A stretch of 10,040 nt of DNA from Chitinophagaceae bacterium UBA2791 (GTDB lineage: Bacteria; Bacteroidota; Bacteroidia; Chitinophagales; Chitinophagaceae). The DNA lies in the NCBI GenBank assembly GCA_002352105.1, contig DEHV01000016.1:1-10040 (forward strand), read 5' to 3'. Shown piece by piece: positions 1 to 6,571 of the stretch (position 1 is its first letter; every line of letters starts with the position of its first letter). The notes beneath the pieces are model-generated. The model was given only the letters and a program-made list of their open reading frames with translations, had not been told where the DNA came from and made no database searches. The translations under genes were made by a program, and so were the position numbers.

Positions 1-1343
1 TAACTGGCGCTCACCGAATATTTGGTTTTCTCTGTGCCGCCCAACAGGTTTAGATCGTGCTGTTGCTTAAATCCATTGTCTAAAAGCAGGTTCTGCCAGT
101 TAGTAGATCGTTTAAGCGCAATCGATTCCAACTCCATTGGCGCCCATGTCGGTTGCTCTCCTACTGTTCTAAAAACTTCAGTCCTGTATTTTTCATATTC
201 TTCCCCATTCATGACATTGTAATTGCCCTCCGGAGTAGTGATGCCGGCATACATGGAATAAGAAAGACTCGGTTTTCCTATCTTTCCTCTCTTCGTCGTG
301 ATGAGCACCACGCCGTTTGCGCCCCTTGATCCATAGATAGCGGTCGCAGATGCATCCTTGAGCACATCCATCGTCTCGATATCATTAGGATTAAAATCCG
401 TCATATCGCCGGTCATCGGTATGCCGTCAATAACATACAACGGGTCATTGCTTGCCGAAAAAGAGCGGCGGCCCCTGATGCGCACCGTGACCCCGGAGCC
501 AGGAGTGGTTCCCGCCGCAACCACGTCTATGCCCGGCGTACGCCCCTGCAAAGCCTGCTGAAAATTGGTCAGCGGAAGCTCTGATACCTCTTTTGAAGAA
601 ATAGAAGACACGGCGCCGGTCACATCCGCGCGCCGCTGCGTGCCATATCCGACATTCACAATAATGCTCTGCAAGAGTATTGCATTTTCCTGCAGAACCA
701 CATTGATCTTGCTTCCCTCTCCTGCCGTTAGCCGCTGATCCGTATAACCGGCAGATGAAACAGGCACAGCTGAAGCCGCCGCTTGAATATCATATTGTAT
801 TTCCTGCGTTTCATAGCCTACAAAAGACACCACTAATACGGCGTCCTTGTCCGGGACCTGTAAACTAAAGTTCCCGTTGTCGTCGGCAGCGGTCCCCGCC
901 TTCGTTCCCTTCAATTTTACAGAAGCCCCGCTGAGCGGATTACCCTCCGCATCTGTTACCTTGCCGCTGATGTCAATAAGCAGCGGAGACCTGCCCGCTT
1001 CCATACGTGTTTCGGTTGCGCTTTCCTGTTTCAACTCTACCACCACCGTATTCCCAACAATGGAATAGGTCAGCGGCTGGTCTTTGAAACAAATGTCTAA
1101 CGCCGTTCTTAAGGGAACTTCCTTTACCCTGATGGTCACTTTGGCCGATAGCTGAAGCCAGGACTCATCAAAAAAGAATCCGTAACCGGTTTGTTTTTTT
1201 ATCTTTTGAAATACTTTGATAAGGGTCTCGCTTTTTCCGGAAAGCGTTACCTTCTGCGAAAATCCCTTAACGCCCACCTGCAGACAGACGGCTAGCAATA
1301 AGACGGCGACAAAGTTCATCATCAGCAGCGTTTTAGTTGGCAT
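1..1343 (-). CDS. SusC/RagA-type TonB-dependent transporter with STN domain (N-terminal part, cut by window edge)
   Basis: This gene encodes an outer-membrane beta-barrel importer powered by TonB; the visible 447 codons cover everything before the barrel. My translation gives a signal peptide (about residues 8-29, ending GFSQ), then an STN domain (31-103) typical of transporters that signal to a FecR partner. A carboxypeptidase-regulatory-like Ig domain follows (about 124-218, with ISGKVTDAEGNPLSGASV and FVGYETQ), then a TonB-box-like segment (SIIVNVGYGTQ, 226-236). The plug domain has the family hallmarks RIRGRRSF (288-295), PLYVIDGIP (301-309) and IYGSRGANGVVLITT (336-350). ATG at 1343 is preceded two codons earlier by an in-frame TAG; an ATG pair at 1322/1319 is an alternative start that would still leave a signal peptide. 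It lies 188 bases downstream of fecR in the sigma-fecR-susC order. An unusual Ala/Ser-rich stretch sits at 186-210. The substrate is unknown, and its susD should lie beyond base 1. Confidence 0.95.
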   Translation of the reverse strand, partial: MPTKTLLMMNFVAVLLLAVCLQVGVKGFSQKVTLSGKSETLIKVFQKIKKQTGYGFFFDESWLQLSAKVTIRVKEVPLRTALDICFKDQPLTYSIVGNTVVVELKQESATETRMEAGRSPLLIDISGKVTDAEGNPLSGASVKLKGTKAGTAADDNGNFSLQVPDKDAVLVVSFVGYETQEIQYDIQAAASAVPVSSAGYTDQRLTAGEGSKINVVLQENAILLQSIIVNVGYGTQRRADVTGAVSSISSKEVSELPLTNFQQALQGRTPGIDVVAAGTTPGSGVTVRIRGRRSFSASNDPLYVIDGIPMTGDMTDFNPNDIETMDVLKDASATAIYGSRGANGVVLITTKRGKIGKPSLSYSMYAGITTPEGNYNVMNGEEYEKYRTEVFRTVGEQPTWAPMELESIALKRSTNWQNLLLDNGFKQQHDLNLLGGTEKTKYSVSAS

Positions 1344-1531
1344 CCTCTATGGGATACGCTGAATTTTTGCATACTTTTGATCAGCTTTGGGTTAAACAAA
1401 AAATGCGATTTGCAGAAACAAGCGCGAACCGGATCAGCCGGCGTGGATAACCCAAACCTCTGCCGCCCTGACCTCAATTCAGGGCGGTTTAACTTGCATT
1501 ATCCCGAGGCCTCGCAGCATACCGAGCCGGA
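1344..1531 (-). promoter_or_regulatory. Structured fecR-susC intergenic leader
   Basis: The spacer between the fecR stop and the susC start holds two perfect inverted repeats. The first is a 9-bp stem (1463-1471 with 1479-1487, CCGCCCTGA/TCAGGGCGG, 7-base loop). The second is a 9-bp stem (1386-1394 with 1448-1456, TTTGGGTTA/TAACCCAAA) that encloses 53 bases, including a small CCGG-based hairpin near 1429-1439. In the minus-strand transcript they would form adjacent stem-loops about 45 bases after the fecR stop and before susC. Neither is followed by a run of U, so a simple terminator is unlikely. I found no TAnnTTTG element on the minus strand here, but an ECF-dependent promoter would not be expected to match it. 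A role in setting susC output relative to fecR, or in RNA stability, is inference. Confidence 0.5.
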
Positions 1532-2776
1532 TCAATCCTCCGGCATTACAATTATTTTTCTTCCTTCTACCGTACAGTATACTTTGCTTTTTTCAAGTAT
1601 TTTAAGCACTTCCGACACATTGGTATTCCTCGACACCTCCCCGCCAAATCTTCTATCGGGGATCTTCCCTCTATATTCAACGTCTACATCGTACCACCTG
1701 GATATCTGCCGGAATATGGCGGCCAGATCGGTATTCACGAAAGAAAAATACCCGTTCTTCCAGGCCATCACCGCTTCCAGGTCAACGTTGCCGGCTACCT
1801 GAATATCTTCCGAAACACGGTTGTCGAATTGGGCCTGCTGACCGGGCAACAATATACGGGAACGATTGTCTTTCATTATTTTCACCGAGCCTTCCAGCAA
1901 GGTGGTTTTGACTATCGTTTCGTCTTCATAACTATTTACATTAAAATGGGTTCCCAATACCTGCACTTCGCCTCTCTCCCTGCCCTCGCCTGAAACGATC
2001 TTTACAATAAAAGGGATCTTCCGACCTTTCTCCTTATCGACCAGCTGACTTACTTCAAAATACGCTTCGCCGGTTATTTCCACCTTTCTTTCCGTATCAG
2101 TAAATGCCGCAGGATAACGGATAGAAGAAGAGGCGTTTAACCACACCTTGGTGCCGTCAGACAACACCAGTTGGTATTGCCGGCCCCGCGGCGTTGACAT
2201 GGCGTTGAATAAGACCTGCTGTTGCGCATTGTTTTCCGTATCGTATATGATCTGGCCATCCTGCCGGGTCACTTTTGTTTTGCCCTGCAGGGCCAGCGTG
2301 CCGTTGCCGGCGCTATCCAAGATCACCTGCCTTCCGTCGGCCAACGTAAGTATTGCCCCATTGCTGCCAGGCGCCAGATCGTTTCCCTGCTGCAACGCCG
2401 GTTGCTGTGCAATCTTTTCTTCCTGGTTATTGCCGTTGAACAACAGCCTATAGCCGCCGGCCCCGATCAACGCAATAATTATCGCCGCAACAATGCTTCG
2501 GTATAAAGGCCGCCAATTTATGGTTCTGTTTCGCTCGACAATTGGATCTGCCTTTTTTACCTCCCGCATCATCTCTTCAAATTTTCTGTCCCATTCTTCC
2601 TGGTTGTCGCCCGCTTTTTTCTTAGCTTCCTGCCAATACGCCTGAAGCGCAGGAACCAGCGCATCCCTGTCTTCTTCACTTGCCGCTCTCTGCAACAATA
2701 CCTCCAGCTCTTCTTTAGATATACTATTGGAGAGATATTGATCTACCAGGTATTGCCATGTATTTCTATTTGTCAT
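1532..2776 (-). CDS. FecR family anti-sigma factor (transmembrane, DUF4974-like C-terminus)
   Basis: This is an inner-membrane regulator expected to hold the adjacent ECF sigma factor and release it when the STN domain of the partner transporter signals through the periplasm. At 414 residues it is of usual length for Bacteroidota FecR proteins. The cytoplasmic N-terminal part (1-90) starts WQYLVDQYLSNSISKEELE, the usual sigma-binding region, and is rich in charged helices. One transmembrane helix lies at about 92-112. The periplasmic FecR domain (about 190-312) shows TPRGRQYQLVLSDGTKVWLN, ITGEAYFEV, VLGTHFNVNSY and LLEGSV. The C-terminal DUF4974-like domain (about 343-411) shows FSFVNTDLAAIFRQISRWYDV and ends KIIVMPED. 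ATG at 2776 is the natural start; it lies 86 bases after the sigma gene stop, in the same direction. Charged insertions around residues 245-252 and 263-270 make this FecR domain slightly longer than the common pattern. Confidence 0.96.
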   Translation of the reverse strand: MTNRNTWQYLVDQYLSNSISKEELEVLLQRAASEEDRDALVPALQAYWQEAKKKAGDNQEEWDRKFEEMMREVKKADPIVERNRTINWRPLYRSIVAAIIIALIGAGGYRLLFNGNNQEEKIAQQPALQQGNDLAPGSNGAILTLADGRQVILDSAGNGTLALQGKTKVTRQDGQIIYDTENNAQQQVLFNAMSTPRGRQYQLVLSDGTKVWLNASSSIRYPAAFTDTERKVEITGEAYFEVSQLVDKEKGRKIPFIVKIVSGEGRERGEVQVLGTHFNVNSYEDETIVKTTLLEGSVKIMKDNRSRILLPGQQAQFDNRVSEDIQVAGNVDLEAVMAWKNGYFSFVNTDLAAIFRQISRWYDVDVEYRGKIPDRRFGGEVSRNTNVSEVLKILEKSKVYCTVEGRKIIVMPED

Positions 2777-2862
2777 TTACGCGATTTCATGATGATCGTA
2801 GACGGGAGACGCCACTATAAGACGAAATAAACGATATATATAACTATGCTGATAAAACTAAA

Positions 2863-3456
2863 TTAAACCGAGGTTGCAAAAAGAATAAAGCTGGTTATTT
2901 CCATGTTTTTAGAGAGATAACTACGAATGAATCGCTGCGCTTCCACAATATGATTATTGACCGTAGCTCTTGAAATGCCCAACTGCGCCGCTATCTGGTC
3001 ATGCGTAAAATCCTGTTCGCGCCTCAACAGGTAAACCTTACGCCGCTGAGGCGAGAGCAGATCAACAGCTTCTCTTATTTTTTGCTCAAACTCGGATGCC
3101 AGTATAGCAGCGTCTGCTCTTTCGCCGGAGACGACCTGGATCTGCTCCCACAGCAATACCTTTAACCGCGCGTCATTGGCTGCGGAGCGCAGGAAATCAA
3201 TCGATTTATTGTGGGCGATACGAAACAGGAAAGCGTCGAAATCTGTAATTTGGAGAACGGCTGATCTTCCAACCCAAATCTTCATAAATACATCCATCAC
3301 CAATTCCTCAGCAACCTGGTTCGATTTTATAAAATGGGAGATATAATAAAACAGGCGTTGACGGTATTTGTCAAAAAGGGCTTTAAAGGCAATTTCATTT
3401 CCCTTGGAGACCTGCAGTAACAGATCCTTATCAGTATGGGCGGCTGGCAATCTCAA
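2863..3456 (-). CDS. ECF RNA polymerase sigma factor (sigma-70 family, Bacteroides expansion type)
   Basis: This gene encodes an extracytoplasmic-function sigma factor that would direct RNA polymerase to the linked transporter operon under FecR control. The 197-residue protein has region 2 at about 23-92 (ALFDKYRQRLFYYI, then EELVMDVFMKIW and FDAFLFRIAHNKSIDFLR) and region 4 at about 124-182 (LSPQRRKVYLLRRE, then the helix-turn-helix THDQIAAQLGISRATVNNHI). There are only about 30 residues between the two and no region 3, as in ECF factors. The hydrophobic tail FILFATSV is also common in this group. No ATG exists between the upstream in-frame stop (TAA at 3507) and region 2, so TTG at 3456, or TTG at 3450, is the likely start. 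Either one gives the usual N-terminus with the DKDLLLQVSKGNEIAF motif. It heads the sigma-fecR-susC order; its function is secure by family, its exact target promoter is not visible. Confidence 0.95.
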   Translation of the reverse strand: MRLPAAHTDKDLLLQVSKGNEIAFKALFDKYRQRLFYYISHFIKSNQVAEELVMDVFMKIWVGRSAVLQITDFDAFLFRIAHNKSIDFLRSAANDARLKVLLWEQIQVVSGERADAAILASEFEQKIREAVDLLSPQRRKVYLLRREQDFTHDQIAAQLGISRATVNNHIVEAQRFIRSYLSKNMEITSFILFATSV

Positions 3457-3701
3457 AAAAATACTGTTACTGCAATTTAAACAATATTTGTATTTGGCAA
3501 TAGGTTAATGAGACAGCGACTGCCCGGCATCCCGGAGAGCGCGCTAAGTATTATGCGATATCCTTGGCCCCGGGGCAACCTCCCACGTGAAAATCCTGTC
3601 TATATTGAGTAGCGGTTCGCTTCGCCCGCATGCTGCGCAGTCAGCGGAAAAATTTAAAATGGATCGCCGCGCTTTATTGTATATTGACTAAAAAAAGACT
3701 C
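3457..3701. promoter_or_regulatory. Divergent intergenic region between sigma gene and DUF4142-like gene
   Basis: This 245-base spacer must carry the promoter of the sigma-fecR unit (leftwards) and of the DUF4142-like gene (rightwards). I see no clean TAnnTTTG -7 element facing either gene. It contains the 10-bp palindrome GCCCCGGGGC (3567-3576) and a smaller palindrome CTGCGCAG near 3632-3639. A ten-codon reading frame ATG GAT CGC... ends with TAA at 3691 just before the DUF4142-like start, probably by chance. An in-frame ATG at 3630 would lengthen the plus-strand gene but would bury its signal peptide. Confidence 0.3.
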
Positions 3702-4343
3702 ATGAAAATCGCTCCGACTTGCATTGTTTCCTTACTATTCGGCTCATTTCTTCTATATGCTGCCGGCGCCGCCGCCCAGGCGATCGATCCGCAAAAATCG
3801 GCCCGCGCCGCTGCCGCCAGCGATGCGCAGTTCATCGCCGATGGCATCATTTATAACGAAGGCGTTATATTTCTTTCCCAGAAAGCGTTAGAACGCGCGA
3901 CCGATACGCGGGTGAAGGACCTGGCGCAACTGATACTGAACGACCATACGGCAATGCTTTATTCAATGGAACAATTGGCGACGGCCGGGACGGGCGCATC
4001 CAAACCTAAAGACAACAACGCCCTGAACAACCATCAGCAGGCGGCCGAACTAAACGCCGGTCTCTCCCGCGTTCCAAAGGCCGACTTCGACTCCATGTGG
4101 GCGGCTAACCTGCTGACCCTCTGCGAGCCGAAATACAATGAGCTGGTCGCTGCAAAAGAGACCGTTACCAACCCCCGCCTGAAAATGGCCGTAACGGAAG
4201 CTATCCCCCTGTTGCGCAAGCATGTTAGCCAACTTCGTTCTACCCAAAAATATCTTGCCAAACTGGCGACTCAGAAAAGAAAGGAAGAGGCATTACTGAA
4301 AAAACAGGAAGCCTTGCAAAAAAAGCAAAACCAGGGGCGTTAA
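3702..4343 (+). CDS. Secreted DUF4142-like protein
   Basis: This is a predicted periplasmic or outer-membrane-associated helical protein of unknown biochemical role. The start at ATG 3702 gives 213 residues with a clear signal peptide (KIAPTCIVSLLFGSFLLY core, AAGAAAQA near the cleavage site, about residue 27). The earlier in-frame ATG at 3630 would put 24 residues, several of them basic, in front of it and is rejected. The mature part has the DUF4142 pattern: DAQFIADGIIYNEGVIFLSQ (41-60), KALERATDTRVKDLAQLIL followed by NDH (61-82), then a second helical pair with PKYNELVAAKETVTNPRLK (143-161) and LLRKHVSQLRSTQKYLAKLA (170-189). The last 25 residues are a Lys/Gln/Glu-rich helix that could form a short coiled coil. 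It is divergent from the sigma gene and ends 21 bases from the convergent lipoprotein gene. DUF4142 assignment is from pattern recognition only; no catalytic motif is visible. Confidence 0.8.
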   Translation: MKIAPTCIVSLLFGSFLLYAAGAAAQAIDPQKSARAAAASDAQFIADGIIYNEGVIFLSQKALERATDTRVKDLAQLILNDHTAMLYSMEQLATAGTGASKPKDNNALNNHQQAAELNAGLSRVPKADFDSMWAANLLTLCEPKYNELVAAKETVTNPRLKMAVTEAIPLLRKHVSQLRSTQKYLAKLATQKRKEEALLKKQEALQKKQNQGR

Positions 4344-4364
4344 ATTAACGGGGATGATCAACGT

Positions 4365-5429
4365 TTAAGGAGCAGGCGGGCGGGAAACCAGCTCAGCCGA
4401 TTCCTGGTACTCCAGGATATTCTTCCTGATCCTGCGGGCTTCGAGTATTTTTACATAACGAAGCGCCAGCTTGGTATTATAATCCTCGTAAGATCGCTGC
4501 GCCCATCGAACGGCTTCGTCGAGCTGTCCATTGATCTCGCTGATGATGGCCATATTGTAGCAGGCGCGGCCGGCAACTTTTCCTTTATAATCCCTAGTCT
4601 GGTCGAGCCATATCTGCCCGGCGCCATCCCAGTTGCCCGATTCGGCTTTTCTGCGGGCTATCTTAAAACTACCGTTTCCTTTTACAAAATACTGTCTTGA
4701 CACCCTCATCCATGCCGGGATCACGCTATAGGCGTAAGCGATCCCTGCCATATTGCCTACCTGCCGCACCGCCTCTTTCCGTTCAATGAGCGCCTTTGCG
4801 GCAAGCAGCGGATTGATGCCTTGTCCCCGATAGACCAGATGCCGGGATACGGCAGACTCGTCGAGGATCAGTTTCAGGGTTGGATCGTAAATCCTCCAGC
4901 CTGCTTTCACCCGGGTAGTCATTTTTGCCTCCTGATGGATAGCCGGCGCATCGCCCAATGGCGTATTCACTTTCACCGGAATGGCGGAATAATCGATCTT
5001 TGAATCGGTATCGAAAAGTTCAAGCGAAAACAGTATATCCGCCCCGGCTTCCTTACAGATCTGCTCCACTTCCGGCCATGATAACATGTAGGCATAACCG
5101 CCGGGATTATTATTGCTCTTTACGGGCGCCTGCGACTCCTTTACCTCATCGAACCGGGCGCTTACGCCCAGCTCCGCGACAAACGCCGCTATAGTAGCTT
5201 CCGAACCCGCCTTATCGAGATTTGCGCCTTCCAGCGTAAATATCTTATCTACTGCATCCAGTACCTTCCCTTTCTTGTCGGGATGGCTTCTGTTGATTAC
5301 GGCGATACGCTTAACCTCAGGCGACAGGGTAACAGGAGCGGGCTCTAACACGCTTAAAGACATCCATCTGGTTGAGCTGCAAGAAGATATGCTCGCACAA
5401 ACCGCAAAAAGCGCTAACAGTTTTTTCAT
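4365..5429 (-). CDS. DUF6340-like lipoprotein with TPR-like C-terminus
   Basis: This is a 354-residue predicted lipoprotein of unknown role. The signal peptide MKKLLALFAVCASISSC ends in an ISSC lipobox, so Cys17 would carry the lipid. The N-terminal domain begins with a Pro-rich linker (EPAPVTLSPEVKRIAVINRS, 29-48) and has alternating helix and strand segments, including WPEVEQICKEAGADILFSLE (118-137) and AGWRIYDPTLKLILDESAV (176-194). The pattern of a KRIAVINRS strand plus an 'ICKEAGAD..FSLE' segment is what I associate with the Bacteroidota family DUF6340; this comes from memory, not a search. The C-terminal 100 residues look like two TPR repeats (AESGNWDGAGQIWLDQT, about 262-278; CYNMAIISEINGQLDEAVRWA, about 290-310), suggesting protein-protein contacts. 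It is transcribed alone, convergent with the DUF4142-like gene and divergent from the DUF1801-like gene. ATG 5429 is the only sensible start. Confidence 0.8.
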   Translation of the reverse strand: MKKLLALFAVCASISSCSSTRWMSLSVLEPAPVTLSPEVKRIAVINRSHPDKKGKVLDAVDKIFTLEGANLDKAGSEATIAAFVAELGVSARFDEVKESQAPVKSNNNPGGYAYMLSWPEVEQICKEAGADILFSLELFDTDSKIDYSAIPVKVNTPLGDAPAIHQEAKMTTRVKAGWRIYDPTLKLILDESAVSRHLVYRGQGINPLLAAKALIERKEAVRQVGNMAGIAYAYSVIPAWMRVSRQYFVKGNGSFKIARRKAESGNWDGAGQIWLDQTRDYKGKVAGRACYNMAIISEINGQLDEAVRWAQRSYEDYNTKLALRYVKILEARRIRKNILEYQESAELVSRPPAP

Positions 5430-5643
5430 AGGAAAAGATTGTATCCCATAAACGTTATTTCCATGAGGATATTACGCCCTCAGGCTGGAATTTAACAATC
5501 GCCTATCCCTGTAAAATGGGAAGTTTATTTGTCTATTGTCGCGAAATACCCTCTATTTGTCGCACTCAACCCGCTATCGGGGCTATTCCCTTAATTAGAT
5601 TTGTATGCCATGGCATTAACGCAAACAAATCAACACGGATCGT
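5430..5643. promoter_or_regulatory. Divergent intergenic region between lipoprotein gene and DUF1801-like gene
   Basis: This 214-base spacer is expected to hold two divergent promoters. A candidate rightward -7 element is listed separately. I find no CAAAnnTA sequence (the leftward -7 element read on the plus strand) for the lipoprotein gene. A short inverted repeat TGAGG/CCTCA lies near 5464-5482 and is too weak to interpret. No further reading frame in this stretch looks real. Confidence 0.3.
5596..5603 (+). promoter_or_regulatory. Candidate Bacteroidota -7 element (TAGATTTG)
   Basis: TAGATTTG matches the Bacteroidota housekeeping -7 consensus TAnnTTTG exactly and lies 40 bases before the ATG of the DUF1801-like gene. 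Transcription would start near 5610, giving a leader of about 33 bases. No TTTG -33 element sits at the usual distance; the nearest one upstream is at 5556-5559, about 36 bases away, which is too far. The match is therefore suggestive only. Confidence 0.4.
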
Positions 5644-6027
5644 ATGGCAAAGACAGATTTTAAAACAATCGACGAATACCATCTTGGTTTTCCTCCCGAG
5701 ATAAGGGAAAGGCTCGAAACCATCAGGAACATTATCAAAACCAAAGTTCCCGGGGCTGATGAGACGATCAGCTACCAGATACCCGCTTTTAAATACCATG
5801 GATACCTGATCTATTATTCTGCTTACAAAAACCATATTTCCTTGTCCGCCCCTTTCAGCAAGGCGTTCCTAAACGCTTTCAGCGCTGAGCTGAAACGCTA
5901 CAAGACGAGCAGGGCCGCCATCCAGTTTCCTAACGACGAAAAACTACCGGTATCTTTCATAGGGAAGATCATCGCATTTAGAAAAAAAGAGAACGAGGAA
6001 ATACAGAAAACAAGATCCAAAAAATAA
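5644..6027 (+). CDS. DUF1801 (YdhG-like) domain protein
   Basis: This is a small cytoplasmic protein of 127 residues, close to the usual length of the DUF1801 family. Family features are a leading helix with FPPEIRERLETIRNIIKTKV (16-35), the core PGADETISYQIPAFKYHG (36-53), the strand pair LIYYSAYKNHISLSAP (55-70), then ELKRYKTSRAAIQFPNDEKL (82-101) and a final FIGKIIAFRKKE helix. The family includes Bacillus YdhG, which has a frataxin-like fold and has been linked to iron delivery. Whether this protein binds iron cannot be read from the sequence. The C-terminus is a Lys-rich tail. It is the first gene of a likely two-gene unit: the DoxX-like gene starts 24 bases after its stop. ATG 5644 places the domain start correctly. 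Confidence 0.9.
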   Translation: MAKTDFKTIDEYHLGFPPEIRERLETIRNIIKTKVPGADETISYQIPAFKYHGYLIYYSAYKNHISLSAPFSKAFLNAFSAELKRYKTSRAAIQFPNDEKLPVSFIGKIIAFRKKENEEIQKTRSKK

Positions 6028-6051
6028 ACCGTTGCGCCGAAAACATACAAT

Positions 6052-6423
6052 ATGAAAAAAACAACACTAAGCTACTGGATAGTCACCATAGCTTTTGCGG
6101 GGTTTATGTTATTCTCCGCTATCCCTGATATTATGATGGTCCCGGATGCCGTGACCATGATCACCGGTATGGGATACCCGAAATATTTTATCCCTTTTAT
6201 CGGCGTGGCAAAGACGCTGGGCGCTATCGCCATTCTTATACCCGGTCTGAACCGGATAAAGGAATGGGCCTATGCAGGCCTGTTCTTCGATTTGTTTGGC
6301 GCTACCTATTCAGGTATTGCCGTAGGCGGATTTCAGCCCGCGATATTGTTCATGGTATTGCCTTTCGGGTTCCTGTTCCTGTCTTATTTTCTCTGGCATA
6401 AGACCAGGGCGCAGCGAAAATAA
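6052..6423 (+). CDS. DoxX-like integral membrane protein
   Basis: This is a 123-residue inner-membrane protein with four predicted transmembrane helices (about 7-23, 46-64, 73-91 and 96-114) and a short basic C-terminus (HKTRAQRK). The layout and the segments FSAIPDIM (21-28), GYPKYFIPFIGVAKTLGAIAI (41-61) and EWAYAGLFFDLFGATYSGIA (71-90) fit the DoxX-like family that is common in Bacteroidota. Members of the wider DoxX group have been tied to terminal oxidases or redox homeostasis, but no cofactor site is visible here and the role remains unknown. It starts 24 bases after the DUF1801-like gene and is probably co-transcribed. The two genes share no obvious biochemical link. Confidence 0.88.
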   Translation: MKKTTLSYWIVTIAFAGFMLFSAIPDIMMVPDAVTMITGMGYPKYFIPFIGVAKTLGAIAILIPGLNRIKEWAYAGLFFDLFGATYSGIAVGGFQPAILFMVLPFGFLFLSYFLWHKTRAQRK

Positions 6424-6442
6424 AACCCGCCGCCCCGCCGAT

Positions 6443-6479
6443 AAAAAAATTACCGAAGGCGGAAGCGCGCCTTCGGTAA
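6443..6479 (-). terminator. Intrinsic terminator of the susC-susD unit
   Basis: A perfect 12-bp stem (6450-6461, TTACCGAAGGCG, with 6468-6479, CGCCTTCGGTAA) closes a 6-base loop. Seven A residues at 6443-6449 become a seven-U run directly after the stem when read leftwards. That geometry makes it a strong rho-independent terminator for minus-strand transcripts, about 90 bases after the susD stop. Read rightwards the hairpin lies 26 bases after the DoxX-like stop but lacks a U run, so it is at best weak for that gene. Confidence 0.9.
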
Positions 6480-6571
6480 GAGGTTACTATATCGGTCCAT
6501 GTTGCCTGGCTGGATACAAGCCTCCGCGCCAGTTATCGTTTGTCCGATCGACGAGTTGATCGTTCGCCCTG

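Noticed and set aside
1377..1802. Open frame of 141 codons on the plus strand
   Set aside because: It runs antisense to the 3' end of fecR and through the leader; its translation has no recognisable domain and the fecR frame is clearly the coding one.
3567..3576. Palindrome GCCCCGGGGC as a regulator binding site
   Set aside because: It is a single short G+C palindrome with no second copy nearby and no link to a known operator.
3659..3691. Ten-codon upstream frame (MDRRALLYID) before the DUF4142-like gene
   Set aside because: Its length and the lack of regulatory codon runs or a paired hairpin make chance the better explanation.
3630..3701. Longer N-terminus of the DUF4142-like protein from ATG 3630
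   Set aside because: It would place 24 residues, several of them basic, before a normal signal peptide that starts cleanly at ATG 3702.
4344..4364. Possible bidirectional terminator between convergent genes
   Set aside because: Only a four-base AACG/CGTT pairing is available, with no U run on either side.
5566..5835. Minus-strand open frame of 89 codons over the DUF1801-like gene
   Set aside because: It is antisense to a gene with clear family motifs and shows no domain of its own.
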